From: Sulfitobacter sp. D7
Lineage (GTDB): Bacteria > Pseudomonadota > Alphaproteobacteria > Rhodobacterales > Rhodobacteraceae
NCBI RefSeq assembly: GCF_003611275.1
Contig: NZ_CP020694.1
Span: 3,256,001-3,320,000 of the forward strand
Length of the DNA: 64,000 bases
Reading direction: 5' to 3'
In this document: positions 1 through 8,859 of the stretch, in pieces
How the letters are laid out: the number at the start of each line of letters is the position of its first letter
How positions within the stretch are numbered: position 1 is the stretch's first letter
Notes under the pieces: generated by a model
What the model saw: only the letters and a program-made list of their open reading frames with translations
Databases searched by the model: none
What the model was told of the DNA's origin: nothing
Made by a program: the position numbers and the translations under genes

Positions 1-1752
1 GATACCGAAACCACCGGCCTGAACGAGATGACCGCCGAACTGGTCGGCGTGTCGCTGTCGGTTGAGGCCGGGCAGGCCTGCTATATCCCGCTGACCCACA
101 AGGCCAGCCGCAGTGATGATCTGTTCGGCTCCGATGACCTCGCGCCCGGCCAGATGCCGATTGAGGAAGCGCTGCAACTGCTGACCCCGATGCTGGAGGA
201 TCCTGCGATCCTGAAAATCGGGCAGAATATGAAATACGACGGCAAAATCTTTGCCCAACTCGGCATCACCGTAGCACCCACCGACGACACTATGCTGATG
301 TCCTACGCGATGCACGCAGGCCTGCACGGGCATGGGATGGACACGCTCTCGGAACGTTACCTCGGCCACACGCCCCTGCCGATTAAACCGCTATTGGGCA
401 GCGGCAAATCTGCCGTGACTTTTGACAAGGTGCCGATGGAAGACGCGGTGCCCTATGCCGCCGAAGACGCCGATGTCACCCTGCGCCTGTGGAAACTCTT
501 CAAGCCGCAGCTGCACCGCGCCGAAGTGACCAAAGTCTACGAAACGCTTGAGCGCCCGTTGGTGCCCGTGTTGGCCCAGATGGAACGTTCGGGGATACTC
601 GTCGACCGCGACACGCTCAGCCGGATGTCCAATGCTTTCGCCCAGAAAATGGCGGGGCTAGAGGCTGATATTCACGAGCTGGCCGGAGAGACGTTCAACG
701 TCGGCTCCCCCGCGCAGCTGGGTGAAATCCTGTTTGGCAAGATGGGGCTTGAGGGCGGCAAAAAGGGCAAGACCGGCAAATATTCCACCGGCGCGGATGT
801 GCTGGAGGATCTGGCCACCGAACATGACCTCGCCCGTCGGGTGCTGGACTGGCGGCAACTGTCCAAACTGAAGTCGACCTATACCGACGCGCTGCAAGAC
901 CATGTGAACGCCGACACGGGCCGGGTGCACACCTGCTATTCCATCGCGGGCGCGGCGACGGGGCGTCTGGCCTCCACCGATCCGAACCTACAAAACATCC
1001 CGATCCGCTCCGAAGAGGGCCGCCGCATTCGTGAGGCTTTTGTCGCGCCCGAGGGCAAGGTGCTGGTGGCGCTGGACTACAGCCAGATTGAGCTGCGCAT
1101 CTTGGCGCATATCGCTCAGATTGATGCCTTGAAGGAAGCTTTCCAACGCGGCGACGACATCCACGCCATGACAGCGTCCGAGATGTTTGACGTGCCGATG
1201 GATCAGATGACCCCGGAAATTCGCCGCAACGCCAAGGCGATCAACTTCGGTGTGATCTACGGCATCTCCGGCTTCGGCCTCGCGCGCAACCTGCGCATTC
1301 CACGGGCCGAGGCGCAGGGCTTTATCGACCGTTACTTCGAACGCTTCCCCGGCATCCGCACCTATATGGACGACACCAAGGCCTTCGCCAAAGAGCACGG
1401 GTTTGTGCAGACGCTGTTCGGGCGTAAGATCAACACGCCCAACATCGGCGCCAAGGGGCCGCAAGCCGGTTTCGCCGCCCGCGCCGCGATCAACGCGCCG
1501 ATCCAAGGCACCGCCGCCGACGTGATCCGCCGCGCCATGGTGCGGATGCCCGAGGCCATCGCCGATCTGCCCGCGACGATGCTGTTGCAGGTGCACGATG
1601 AACTGCTGTTCGAAGTTGAAAAAGGGGCCGAAGACGCGCTGATCGCCGCCGCGCGCGAGGTGATGGAGAACGCCAATGATCCGGTGGTGAAGCTTGATGT
1701 AAAGCTGATCGTCGATGCCGGCGTCGGTGCCAACTGGGCGGAGGCGCATTGA
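1..1752 (+). CDS. polA: DNA polymerase I, 3' part (partial at window start)
   Basis: Replicative gap-filling and repair polymerase. The reading frame is already open at base 1, so the 5'-3' exonuclease domain lies outside the window. The first visible residues, DTETTGLNE, are the Exo I motif of the 3'-5' proofreading domain, so that motif is intact. The polymerase domain follows with motif A (DYSQIELRILAH), motif B (RRNAKAINFGVIYG) and motif C (LQVHDELLFE). The end of the frame overlaps the next start codon (TGATG). The first ATG at base 28 is internal and is not the true start. Confidence 0.97.
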   Translation, partial: DTETTGLNEMTAELVGVSLSVEAGQACYIPLTHKASRSDDLFGSDDLAPGQMPIEEALQLLTPMLEDPAILKIGQNMKYDGKIFAQLGITVAPTDDTMLMSYAMHAGLHGHGMDTLSERYLGHTPLPIKPLLGSGKSAVTFDKVPMEDAVPYAAEDADVTLRLWKLFKPQLHRAEVTKVYETLERPLVPVLAQMERSGILVDRDTLSRMSNAFAQKMAGLEADIHELAGETFNVGSPAQLGEILFGKMGLEGGKKGKTGKYSTGADVLEDLATEHDLARRVLDWRQLSKLKSTYTDALQDHVNADTGRVHTCYSIAGAATGRLASTDPNLQNIPIRSEEGRRIREAFVAPEGKVLVALDYSQIELRILAHIAQIDALKEAFQRGDDIHAMTASEMFDVPMDQMTPEIRRNAKAINFGVIYGISGFGLARNLRIPRAEAQGFIDRYFERFPGIRTYMDDTKAFAKEHGFVQTLFGRKINTPNIGAKGPQAGFAARAAINAPIQGTAADVIRRAMVRMPEAIADLPATMLLQVHDELLFEVEKGAEDALIAAAREVMENANDPVVKLDVKLIVDAGVGANWAEAH

Positions 1753-1958
1753 TGGAGCATATAGACCTCCCCGAAGACCTCGCCCAAGCGCTGGAAGAGA
1801 CCGGCGCACAGGCGGGCTGGGACGGATACAGCGATGAGTTGCGCGCCGATGCGCTGGCATGGATCGACGCGGCGCGGACCACGACGGCACGGTCGAAGCG
1901 GGTGGATGATGTGGCGCGCTTTGCCGGTAAGGGACTTCCGCCGACACCGTTTCAGTAG
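1752..1958 (+). CDS. small OmdA/YdeI-like protein
   Basis: A 68-residue protein whose ATG overlaps the polA stop (TGATG), so it is probably translationally coupled. The pattern of LPEDLAQALEE near the start, then a central ALAWIDAAR followed by SKRVDDVARF, resembles the C-terminal domain of the YdeI/OmdA family, which is annotated as bacteriocin protection or OmpD-associated. The function in alphaproteobacteria is not established. It could be a stand-alone copy of that domain. No signal peptide or membrane segment is visible. Confidence 0.7.
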   Translation: MEHIDLPEDLAQALEETGAQAGWDGYSDELRADALAWIDAARTTTARSKRVDDVARFAGKGLPPTPFQ

Positions 1959-2004
1959 GGTGAAATGAAGCACCGGCCCGGAATCAAGCCGCAGGCGCCG
2001 GGCC

Positions 2005-2033
2005 ATCGCCTGCCCGCCCCTCGGGTAGGCGAT
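2005..2033. other. 12-bp hairpin between the polA unit and the GST gene
   Basis: ATCGCCTGCCCG (2005-2016) pairs with CGGGTAGGCGAT (2022-2033), with one G-U pair and a CCCCT loop. It lies 46 bases after the OmdA-like gene and could end the polA transcript, but no T run follows it. Otherwise the 212-base interval 1959-2170 holds nothing that I recognise. Confidence 0.45.
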
Positions 2034-2170
2034 TTGGTGAGGCTGGGCATACCCTTTCGAGCACACATCACGGATGAGCCATAAAGTGGCAGAAACCTCT
2101 GCCCGGTCGCCGACCCGCGGTCAGGCCATGGCCCTTTGTACATCTTGCCCATGTCACCTAAATACTCCCC

Positions 2171-2788
2171 ATGACCTCAATCCTCTACTCCTTCCGCCGC
2201 TGCCCCTACGCCATGCGCGCGCGGCTTGCCATCGCCGCCGCGCAAACGCCCGTCCACCTGCGCGAAGTCGTCCTGCGGGACAAACCGCAAGCCTTCCTCG
2301 ACGCATCCCCCACCGCCACCGTCCCTTGCCTCGTCACCGAAACCGGCCCCATCGACGAAAGCCTCGACATCATGAAATGGGCGCTGGCCCAAAGCGATCC
2401 CGAAGGCTGGCTCGACATGCCGCCCGAGGGGCACGATTGGATCACCCGCGCCGATGGCCCGTTCAAAGACGCGCTCGACCGCACCAAATACGCCACCCGC
2501 TATCCCGATGTGGACCCCCAAGAACAACGCGCCAAGGCCGCCGCCTTTCTCCAAGACCTCGACGCGCAACTGGACGATTGGATTTTCGACCGTCCCACGC
2601 TGGCAGATTACGCGATCCTGCCCTTCGTGCGGCAGTTCGCCTTCATCGACCGCGCTTGGTTCGACGCGCAGGATTGGCCCGCCCTGCGCGGCTGGCTCGA
2701 CCGCTTCCTCGCCTCGCCCCGGTTCGAAAGTGTGATGGACAAATACCCCCAGTGGCAGCCCGGCGATACGCCGGTGTCATTCCCCTAA
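2171..2788 (+). CDS. glutathione S-transferase family protein
   Basis: A 205-residue GST-fold protein. The thioredoxin-like N-terminal domain starts with a glutaredoxin-style CPYAMRARLAI segment (Cys12), has the cis-proline region ATVPCL near residue 50, and has the glutathione-contacting ESLDIMKW near residues 63-70. An alpha-helical C-terminal domain contains DYAILPFVRQF. The substrate is unknown; the CPYA motif puts it near the small beta/omega-like bacterial GSTs. Its last 12 bases overlap the end of the convergent gene on the minus strand. Confidence 0.9.
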   Translation: MTSILYSFRRCPYAMRARLAIAAAQTPVHLREVVLRDKPQAFLDASPTATVPCLVTETGPIDESLDIMKWALAQSDPEGWLDMPPEGHDWITRADGPFKDALDRTKYATRYPDVDPQEQRAKAAAFLQDLDAQLDDWIFDRPTLADYAILPFVRQFAFIDRAWFDAQDWPALRGWLDRFLASPRFESVMDKYPQWQPGDTPVSFP

Positions 2789-3541
2789 GGCGGCCACCCA
2801 TCCGAGTGTCTGCTCCGTCGCCACGCCCGCCGCATACTCCCCGCTGACAAAACCGTCATAACCCGCCCGCAGCGCGGCAAAGAGCCCGTCGAAATCGACA
2901 TCACCGCTGCCCGGCGCCCCACGCCCCGGCGCGTCACCAAGCTGCACATGGCGGATTAGGGGGCGATATTCCTCGAATACCGCCACGGCATCGCCATGGA
3001 TCATCTGCGCGTGAAAACTGTCGAACTGCAGCCCCACATTCGGCGCATTCACTGCCGCGAGAAGATCCGCCGCCTGAGCGTAATCGTTCAAGAAATACCC
3101 CGGTCTGGCCTCAGGGCAGAGCGGCTCGATCATCAAAGTGACCTCCGGCGGCGCCTCGGCGGCGGCATGACGGAGGTTCGCCACGAATGCCTCTGCCGCC
3201 GCTGGCCCTTCGGCCTCCCCGGCCATGACATGGACCATTCTGGGCCGCAGCGCGTCGACATAGCGCCAGACACGACACATATCATGGGCAAAGCGTGCCT
3301 CCCCGCCCGGAATGGCCGCGAAACCTGCCTGGCCGCCGGTATAATTCGGCGGTGGGGCATTGATCAGGGCAAGGGTTAACCCGTTGCGCAGCAAGGCGCG
3401 CTGCGTCTCTTTCGCGGGGATGTCATAGGGAAACAACACTTCGACCGCGCCAAACCCCGCTTCTGCCGCCGCGTCGAACCGATCCAGATAGGGCAGTCCC
3501 GACCAGAGCAGCGACAGGTTGGCGGCAGGTATCAGCGGCAT
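2777..3541 (-). CDS. hydroxypyruvate isomerase-like TIM-barrel protein
   Basis: A 254-residue xylose-isomerase-like TIM barrel. Family features are NLSLLWSGLPYLDRFDAAA at the N-terminus, the metal-site segment MIEPLCPEARPGYFL near residue 140, LQFDSFHAQMIHGD in the middle and SGEYAAG near the end. Relatives interconvert hydroxypyruvate and tartronate semialdehyde (Hyi) or act on 2-oxo-tetronates (OtnI). No glyoxylate-pathway genes are next to it, so the substrate is uncertain. Confidence 0.85.
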   Translation of the reverse strand: MPLIPAANLSLLWSGLPYLDRFDAAAEAGFGAVEVLFPYDIPAKETQRALLRNGLTLALINAPPPNYTGGQAGFAAIPGGEARFAHDMCRVWRYVDALRPRMVHVMAGEAEGPAAAEAFVANLRHAAAEAPPEVTLMIEPLCPEARPGYFLNDYAQAADLLAAVNAPNVGLQFDSFHAQMIHGDAVAVFEEYRPLIRHVQLGDAPGRGAPGSGDVDFDGLFAALRAGYDGFVSGEYAAGVATEQTLGWVAALGE

Positions 3542-3559
3542 TTCGGGCTTTCGATGGCT

Positions 3560-4135
3560 TTACGGCAGGTCTTCCGACGGGATGATGCCAAAGAATTCCC
3601 CACCCGACCAGACACCAAACCAGCCATCGCGGTGCTCGCCCAGATCGACCAAGCGGTAAAAGCTCTTGCGGTCGATCAGCGCCTCAAGGTTCCGGCGCAG
3701 CAGCACATAGGGCGAAGGCTCGCCCGTCTCCTCATCACGGACCACGCGGATCGGATGCTCCGGCCCCGCCTCGGCCACATCGCCTAGGTTGGTGAGAAAC
3801 CGCAACTGCTGCGCCTCGCCCTCGCCTTCGGCCTCGAAATCCACGGCGACAAAGGGCGCATCTTCGACCGTGATGCCCACCTTCTCGACCGGGGACTTGA
3901 GGAAATAGTCATCCCCCTCGCGCCAGAGAATCGAAGCGAACAATTTGACCAATTCAATCCGCCCGATCGGCGTGCCTTGGTAAAACCACGTCCCGTCGCG
4001 TTTGATTTGCATGTCCAGATCGCCGCAGAATTCCGGGTTCCACTTCTCAAGCGGCGGGGTTCCGCGCGTTTTTGCGGCCTTGGCGGCTTCGATCAGGCTG
4101 TCTGCACTGGGTGTCACGGTATTTTGTCCGCTCAT
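3560..4135 (-). CDS. DUF1285 domain protein
   Basis: A 191-residue cytoplasmic protein. The conserved block PLEKWNPEFCGDLDMQIKRD, then GTWFYQGTPIGR and the C-terminal RKSFYRLVDLG, is typical of DUF1285, a family of unknown function. The start is taken as the ATG giving MSGQNTV. An upstream in-frame ATG at 4147 (MAKPMSGQ) is possible, but its purine-rich stretch sits too close. The gene is divergent from moxR, with about 70 bases between starts; this pairing with moxR suggests a shared promoter region. Confidence 0.85.
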   Translation of the reverse strand: MSGQNTVTPSADSLIEAAKAAKTRGTPPLEKWNPEFCGDLDMQIKRDGTWFYQGTPIGRIELVKLFASILWREGDDYFLKSPVEKVGITVEDAPFVAVDFEAEGEGEAQQLRFLTNLGDVAEAGPEHPIRVVRDEETGEPSPYVLLRRNLEALIDRKSFYRLVDLGEHRDGWFGVWSGGEFFGIIPSEDLP

Positions 4136-4205
4136 TGGTTTTGCCATTCCCTTTGGTCGCGATACACTTACACCTGAAAGATATAACTCCGGGGAAAGAA
4201 ATGTC

Positions 4206-5213
4206 ATGGCCGAAGCGGATGATCTGATCGCGCGAATCGAAGCGCTGACCGAAAAGCTAGGCAAGGCCAAGCAGTCGATCACCGGGCGGTTCGTCGGGCA
4301 AGAACAGGTTGTCGACCTCGCGCTCACCGCGCTGCTTTGCGGCGGGCACGGGCTGCTGATTGGTCTGCCAGGCTTGGGCAAGACACGACTGGTCGAGACC
4401 TTGAGCACCGTCATGGGCCTGCACGGCAACCGCGTGCAATTCACCCCCGATCTGATGCCCGCCGATATTCTGGGCTCCGAAGTGCTTGATACCGCGCCCG
4501 ACGGCAGCCGGGCCTTTCGCTTTATCGAAGGGCCGATCTTTTGCCAGCTTCTGATGGCGGATGAGATCAACCGCGCCAGCCCGCGCACGCAGTCTGCGCT
4601 TTTGCAGGCGATGCAGGAAAAAACCGTCACGGTGGCTGGCCAAGACCGCGCATTGGGCCAGCCCTTCCACGTGCTCGCCACGCAAAACCCGATCGAGCAA
4701 GAAGGCACCTACCCGCTGCCCGAAGCACAGCTTGACCGTTTCCTCGTGCAGATCGACGTGGCCTACCCCGACCGCGCGACCGAGCGGGACATCCTGATCG
4801 CCACCACCGGCGTCGAGGATGGCGCGGTGCGCCCTGTCTTCTCTACCGAAGACCTGCTGGCCGCGCAAAACCTGCTGCGCCGGATGCCCGTGGGCGACAG
4901 CGTGGTGGAGCTGATCCTTGACCTTGTCCGCGCCTTCCGCCCCGATGAACCCGAAGCCACCCAGCCCGTGCGCGAGAGTGTTGCTTGGGGCCCCGGCCCC
5001 CGTGCCGCGCAGGCGCTGATGCTGACGGTCCGCGCCCGTGCGCTGCTGGAGGGGCGGTTGGCCCCCTCTGCCGAAGACGTGCTGGCGATGGCCCGCCCGG
5101 TGCTGAGCCACCGGATGGCGCTGAACTTTGCCGCCCGCGCACGCGGCGAAAGCCTGCAAGGGCTGATCGACGCCACCGCCGGTCAACTGATCGGGAAAAA
5201 GGCCGCCGCGTGA
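4206..5213 (+). CDS. MoxR family AAA+ ATPase
   Basis: A 335-residue MoxR-type AAA+ ATPase with Walker A GLPGLGKTRL, a Walker B/sensor region LMADEINRASPRTQSALLQA, and ATQNPIEQEGTYPLPEAQLD, the MoxR signature. MoxR ATPases act as chaperones for vWA-domain partners. The ATG at 4206 follows GGGGAAAG and is preferred to the long upstream open frame, which would run into the divergent gene. The gene is first in a four-gene operon; its TGA overlaps the GTG of the DUF58 gene. Confidence 0.93.
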   Translation: MAEADDLIARIEALTEKLGKAKQSITGRFVGQEQVVDLALTALLCGGHGLLIGLPGLGKTRLVETLSTVMGLHGNRVQFTPDLMPADILGSEVLDTAPDGSRAFRFIEGPIFCQLLMADEINRASPRTQSALLQAMQEKTVTVAGQDRALGQPFHVLATQNPIEQEGTYPLPEAQLDRFLVQIDVAYPDRATERDILIATTGVEDGAVRPVFSTEDLLAAQNLLRRMPVGDSVVELILDLVRAFRPDEPEATQPVRESVAWGPGPRAAQALMLTVRARALLEGRLAPSAEDVLAMARPVLSHRMALNFAARARGESLQGLIDATAGQLIGKKAAA

Positions 5214-6097
5214 CCCATTCCCCCCTAACCCTCAGGGCCGACGCCGAGGGCGAGGCGGCCCGGCTTCCCGCCCTTCTGGCGCGGGCCGAGCAACTGGCAG
5301 GCGCCGTGTTGCCCGGTGCCCATGGCCGCCGCCGATCCGGGTCTGGGGATGATTTTTGGCAATACCGCCCGGCGCAAATGGGCGACAGCCGACGCATGGT
5401 CGATCACCGCCGCTCGGCGCGGGGCGATCAGGAGTTCGTGCGAGAGCGGGAATGGCAGATTGCCCAGTCGGTCATGCTTTGGGTCGATCAGGGCGCGTCG
5501 ATGCGCTTTGCCTCTGACAAAGGGCTGCCCGATAAAGCTGATCGCGCGCGGCTGTTGGGCCTCGCGATGTCGATCCTGCTGCTGCGCGGCGGTGAACGGG
5601 TGGGCCTTACCGGCACCGCCCTGCCGCCCCGGCGCGGCAACCCGCAGGTGCTGCGTCTTGCCGAATTGCTCTGCCAAGAAGACACCCGCGAATATGCCCC
5701 GCCCGAACACCGCGGCATGATCCCCCATGCTCGGGCGATCTTTATCTCGGATTTCATGGGCGACCTCGAGCCCGTCCGCACCGCGCTGACCAAAGCCGCC
5801 GATCGCGGCGTGCGCGGCGTGCTGTATCACCTGCTCGACCCGGCAGAGGAAGCCTTCCCTTTTGCGGGCCGTACCATTTTCGAAAGCGTCGGCGGCACGC
5901 TGCGCCATGAGACGCTGAAGGCGAACGACCTGCGCGACCGCTATCTCGACCGGCTCGCGGCGCGCAAAGATGAATTGCAACAACTCTGCGTCCGCACCGG
6001 CTGGCGCTATGGGCTGCACCACACGGATGCCTCGGCGCAATCGGCGCTGCTGTGGCTCTATGGCGCGTTGGACGCGCGGCAAGGGAGTGCTGCATGA
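5210..6097 (+). CDS. DUF58 domain protein
   Basis: A 295-residue DUF58 protein, the usual partner of MoxR. The start is a GTG in a GTGA overlap with moxR. The family motif region reads DDFWQYRPAQMGDSRRMVDH, followed by a vWA-like stretch with VMLWVDQGASMRF, where the usual DxSxSM metal-site string is replaced by DQGASM. No membrane segment is seen. It probably acts as the cytoplasmic adaptor between MoxR and the two large membrane proteins that follow. Confidence 0.88.
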   Translation: MTHSPLTLRADAEGEAARLPALLARAEQLAGAVLPGAHGRRRSGSGDDFWQYRPAQMGDSRRMVDHRRSARGDQEFVREREWQIAQSVMLWVDQGASMRFASDKGLPDKADRARLLGLAMSILLLRGGERVGLTGTALPPRRGNPQVLRLAELLCQEDTREYAPPEHRGMIPHARAIFISDFMGDLEPVRTALTKAADRGVRGVLYHLLDPAEEAFPFAGRTIFESVGGTLRHETLKANDLRDRYLDRLAARKDELQQLCVRTGWRYGLHHTDASAQSALLWLYGALDARQGSAA

Positions 6098-8859
6098 GCG
6101 TTTTCGGCGGCATCGGTTTCACCGCGCCTTGGCTACTGCTGGCCCTGATGGCGCTGCCGATCCTCTGGCTGATCCTGCGTGCCGTGCCTCCCGCCCCGAT
6201 CCGCCGTCGCTTTCCCGGTGTGGCGCTGCTCTTGGGTCTGGCGGACGACGAAAGCACGACGGACCGCACCCCGTGGTGGCTGCTGCTACTGCGGATGCTG
6301 GCCGTGGCTGCGATCATTGTTGGCCTTGCCGGGCCGGTCCTGAACCCGCAGGCCGAGGCGGAACAGGGCAGCGGCCCGCTGTTGATGGTGCTGGATACAT
6401 CATGGGCCGGGGCCAGCCGCTGGGACCAACAGTTGGCCGCCGTCGACACGCAACTGACCCGCGCCGGGCGGGCCGAGCGGACGGTGGGCATCCTGACCCT
6501 TACCGACCCGCAGGTGCCAACCTTCCAATCCGCCAACGCATGGCGCAGTCGCCTTGCCGGGCTCACACCCGCGCCGTGGCAACCTGCCCCGGAACAGATC
6601 ACCCGCGCGACTGAGATCATGGCAGACCTGCCCGCCTTTGACACGATGTGGTTCAGCGATGGCTTGGACTATCCGGGCCGGGATGATCTTCTCGCCGCGT
6701 TGCAGACCAAAGGCGCGGTTGAGGTGCATCAGTCGGCCAACAACGTCATCGGCATCGCGCCCGCGGTCTATCAAGACGGTGCAATCGACCTGACCCTGCG
6801 CCGCGCCGCCCCCGGCCCGGAACGCGACGCCGTAGTGCAGGCGCATGGCCGCGACCCGGCAGGCAACGCCCGCGTGCTGGCCACCGCCAACGCAGGTTTC
6901 GAGGCGGGTGCGACCGAGGCCAGCACTTCCCTCTCGCTGCCTGCCGAGATGCGCGCGCGGCTGACCTATTTCGATATCGCGGGCCAACGCTCTGCCGGGG
7001 CGCGCACATTGGTCGACGACGGGCTGCGCCGCCGTGAGGTCGCGCTGATCAGCGGGCGCGGGGCGCAGGAGGGGCTGCAACTGCTCTCGCCGCTGCACTA
7101 TATCGAACAGGCGTTGGCCCCGAGTGCTGACCTGATCGACGGCACCCTGTCCGACGTGCTGCCCGCCAACCCCGATGTGATCGTGCTGGCCGATGTGGCC
7201 ACCCTCAGCCCCGCCGAAGCAGAGCCTCTGCAAGAGTGGATTGATGCGGGTGGCATGCTGATCCGCTTCGCCGGGCCACGCATTGCCGCCAGTGATGTCA
7301 GCCGCATCGACGAAGACCCGCTGATGCCCGTGCGCCTGCGCGCCGGGGGGCGCAGCGTGGGCGGGGCAATGTCTTGGGGTGAGCCGAAGGCGCTGGCCCC
7401 TTTCCGCAACGGTTCGCCCTTCTTTGGCCTGCCGGTGCCGGAGGACGTGACCGTTTCCGCGCAGGTCGTGGCGCAACCGGACCCGACACTGGCCGACCGG
7501 GTGATTGCGTCGCTGAGTGACGGCACGCCGCTGGTCACGCGCAAGGCCGTCGGTCAGGGGCAGATCGTGCTTTTCCACGTCACCGCCACGGCGGAATGGT
7601 CGACCCTGCCGCTGTCAGGCCTTTTCGTGCAGATGATGGAGCGGCTGGCTGTGTCCTCTGGCGCCAGCACGCCCGAGGCCGGTAGCCTTGAGGGCACCAC
7701 ATGGACCCCGCTGCGGGTGATGGATGGTTTCGGCACCCTGTCGGACGCGGGCAACCTGCCCGGTGTCGCGGGGCCTGACTTGATTTCGGCCCCCGCTGGC
7801 CCTGCGCTACCCCCCGGCATCTACGGCTCAGAAGACCGACGGCTGGCGCGCAATGTGCTGACTGCTGAGACCACGCTCACCCCCGCCACATGGCCCTCGG
7901 ATGTGCCGCTGCGTGGTCTTGCGCTGCCGCCGGAACAGCCGCTGGCCGGAGCACTTCTGAGCCTCGCGATCCTGTTGCTGGTTGCCGATGTGCTGGCCTC
8001 TCTTGCCCTTTCGGGGCTGCTGCTGCGCCGCTCGGCTGGTACTCTGGCGCTGATCTTGGGGCTGGGCTTGCCACAAATGGGGGACGCGCAAGAGACTGAC
8101 CCCGAAAGCTTTGCCGTGCGCTCCGCCTCCGAGGTCACGCTGGCTCATGTGCTGACCGGCAATAGCGACGTTGACGAGGTCGCCCGCGCCGGGCTGACCG
8201 GCCTGTCGGACACGCTTTATTTTCGCACCACGGTAGAGCCTGCCCTGCCCACAGGTGTCGATTTGGAGCAGGACGAACTCGCCTTTTTCCCGATCCTCTA
8301 TTGGCCCGTCACCCCCGATCAACCACAGCCTTCAACCGAGGCTTATGGCAAGCTGAACGACTATCTCCGGTCGGGCGGGTTGATCCTGTTTGATACACGC
8401 GACGCGGATATCGCAAGCTATGGCGCCGCCAGCCCGAACGGGCGCAAGCTGCAGGAATTGGCCGCCCCGCTCGACATCCCACCGCTTGAGCCGCTGCCCG
8501 GCGACCATGTGCTGACCCGCACCTTCTATCTGCTGCAGGACTACCCGGGCCGCTACACCAGCCGCGATGTCTGGGTTGAGGCCGCGCCGCCCGACGCCGA
8601 GCGGATCGAAGGCATGCCTTTCCGCAACCTCAATGACGGTGTCACCCCGGTGGTGATCGGCGGCAACGATTGGGCCGCCGCTTGGGCCGTGCGCCGCGAT
8701 GGCGCGCCCTTGCTGCCCATCGGGCGCGGCTATGCCGGAGAACGGCAGCGCGAATTGGCCTACCGCTTTGGTGTGAACCTTGTGATGCATGTGCTGACGG
8801 GCAACTACAAATCTGATCAGGTCCATGTGCCTGCGCTGCTGGATAGGTTGGGCCAATGA
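6094..8859 (+). CDS. BatA-like membrane protein with C-terminal DUF4159 domain
   Basis: A 921-residue protein starting in an ATGA overlap. Two N-terminal membrane helices (about residues 8-30 and 62-82) match the BatA N-terminal region. A vWA-like domain follows with LLMVLDTSWAG, where the metal-site DxSxS has become DTSWA, so metal binding is doubtful. Further membrane segments lie at about 615-662. A periplasmic or cytoplasmic DUF4159 domain fills about 695-915 (YFRTTVEP, LRSGGLILFDTRD). The DUF4159 family is uncharacterised but regularly accompanies MoxR/DUF58 operons. Confidence 0.87.
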   Translation: MSVFGGIGFTAPWLLLALMALPILWLILRAVPPAPIRRRFPGVALLLGLADDESTTDRTPWWLLLLRMLAVAAIIVGLAGPVLNPQAEAEQGSGPLLMVLDTSWAGASRWDQQLAAVDTQLTRAGRAERTVGILTLTDPQVPTFQSANAWRSRLAGLTPAPWQPAPEQITRATEIMADLPAFDTMWFSDGLDYPGRDDLLAALQTKGAVEVHQSANNVIGIAPAVYQDGAIDLTLRRAAPGPERDAVVQAHGRDPAGNARVLATANAGFEAGATEASTSLSLPAEMRARLTYFDIAGQRSAGARTLVDDGLRRREVALISGRGAQEGLQLLSPLHYIEQALAPSADLIDGTLSDVLPANPDVIVLADVATLSPAEAEPLQEWIDAGGMLIRFAGPRIAASDVSRIDEDPLMPVRLRAGGRSVGGAMSWGEPKALAPFRNGSPFFGLPVPEDVTVSAQVVAQPDPTLADRVIASLSDGTPLVTRKAVGQGQIVLFHVTATAEWSTLPLSGLFVQMMERLAVSSGASTPEAGSLEGTTWTPLRVMDGFGTLSDAGNLPGVAGPDLISAPAGPALPPGIYGSEDRRLARNVLTAETTLTPATWPSDVPLRGLALPPEQPLAGALLSLAILLLVADVLASLALSGLLLRRSAGTLALILGLGLPQMGDAQETDPESFAVRSASEVTLAHVLTGNSDVDEVARAGLTGLSDTLYFRTTVEPALPTGVDLEQDELAFFPILYWPVTPDQPQPSTEAYGKLNDYLRSGGLILFDTRDADIASYGAASPNGRKLQELAAPLDIPPLEPLPGDHVLTRTFYLLQDYPGRYTSRDVWVEAAPPDAERIEGMPFRNLNDGVTPVVIGGNDWAAAWAVRRDGAPLLPIGRGYAGERQRELAYRFGVNLVMHVLTGNYKSDQVHVPALLDRLGQ

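Noticed and set aside
988..1947. Long minus-strand open frames under polA, the cob genes and other CDSs
   Set aside because: They run antisense to genes with full family motifs, their composition is Arg/His/Pro-rich, and none has a recognisable domain.
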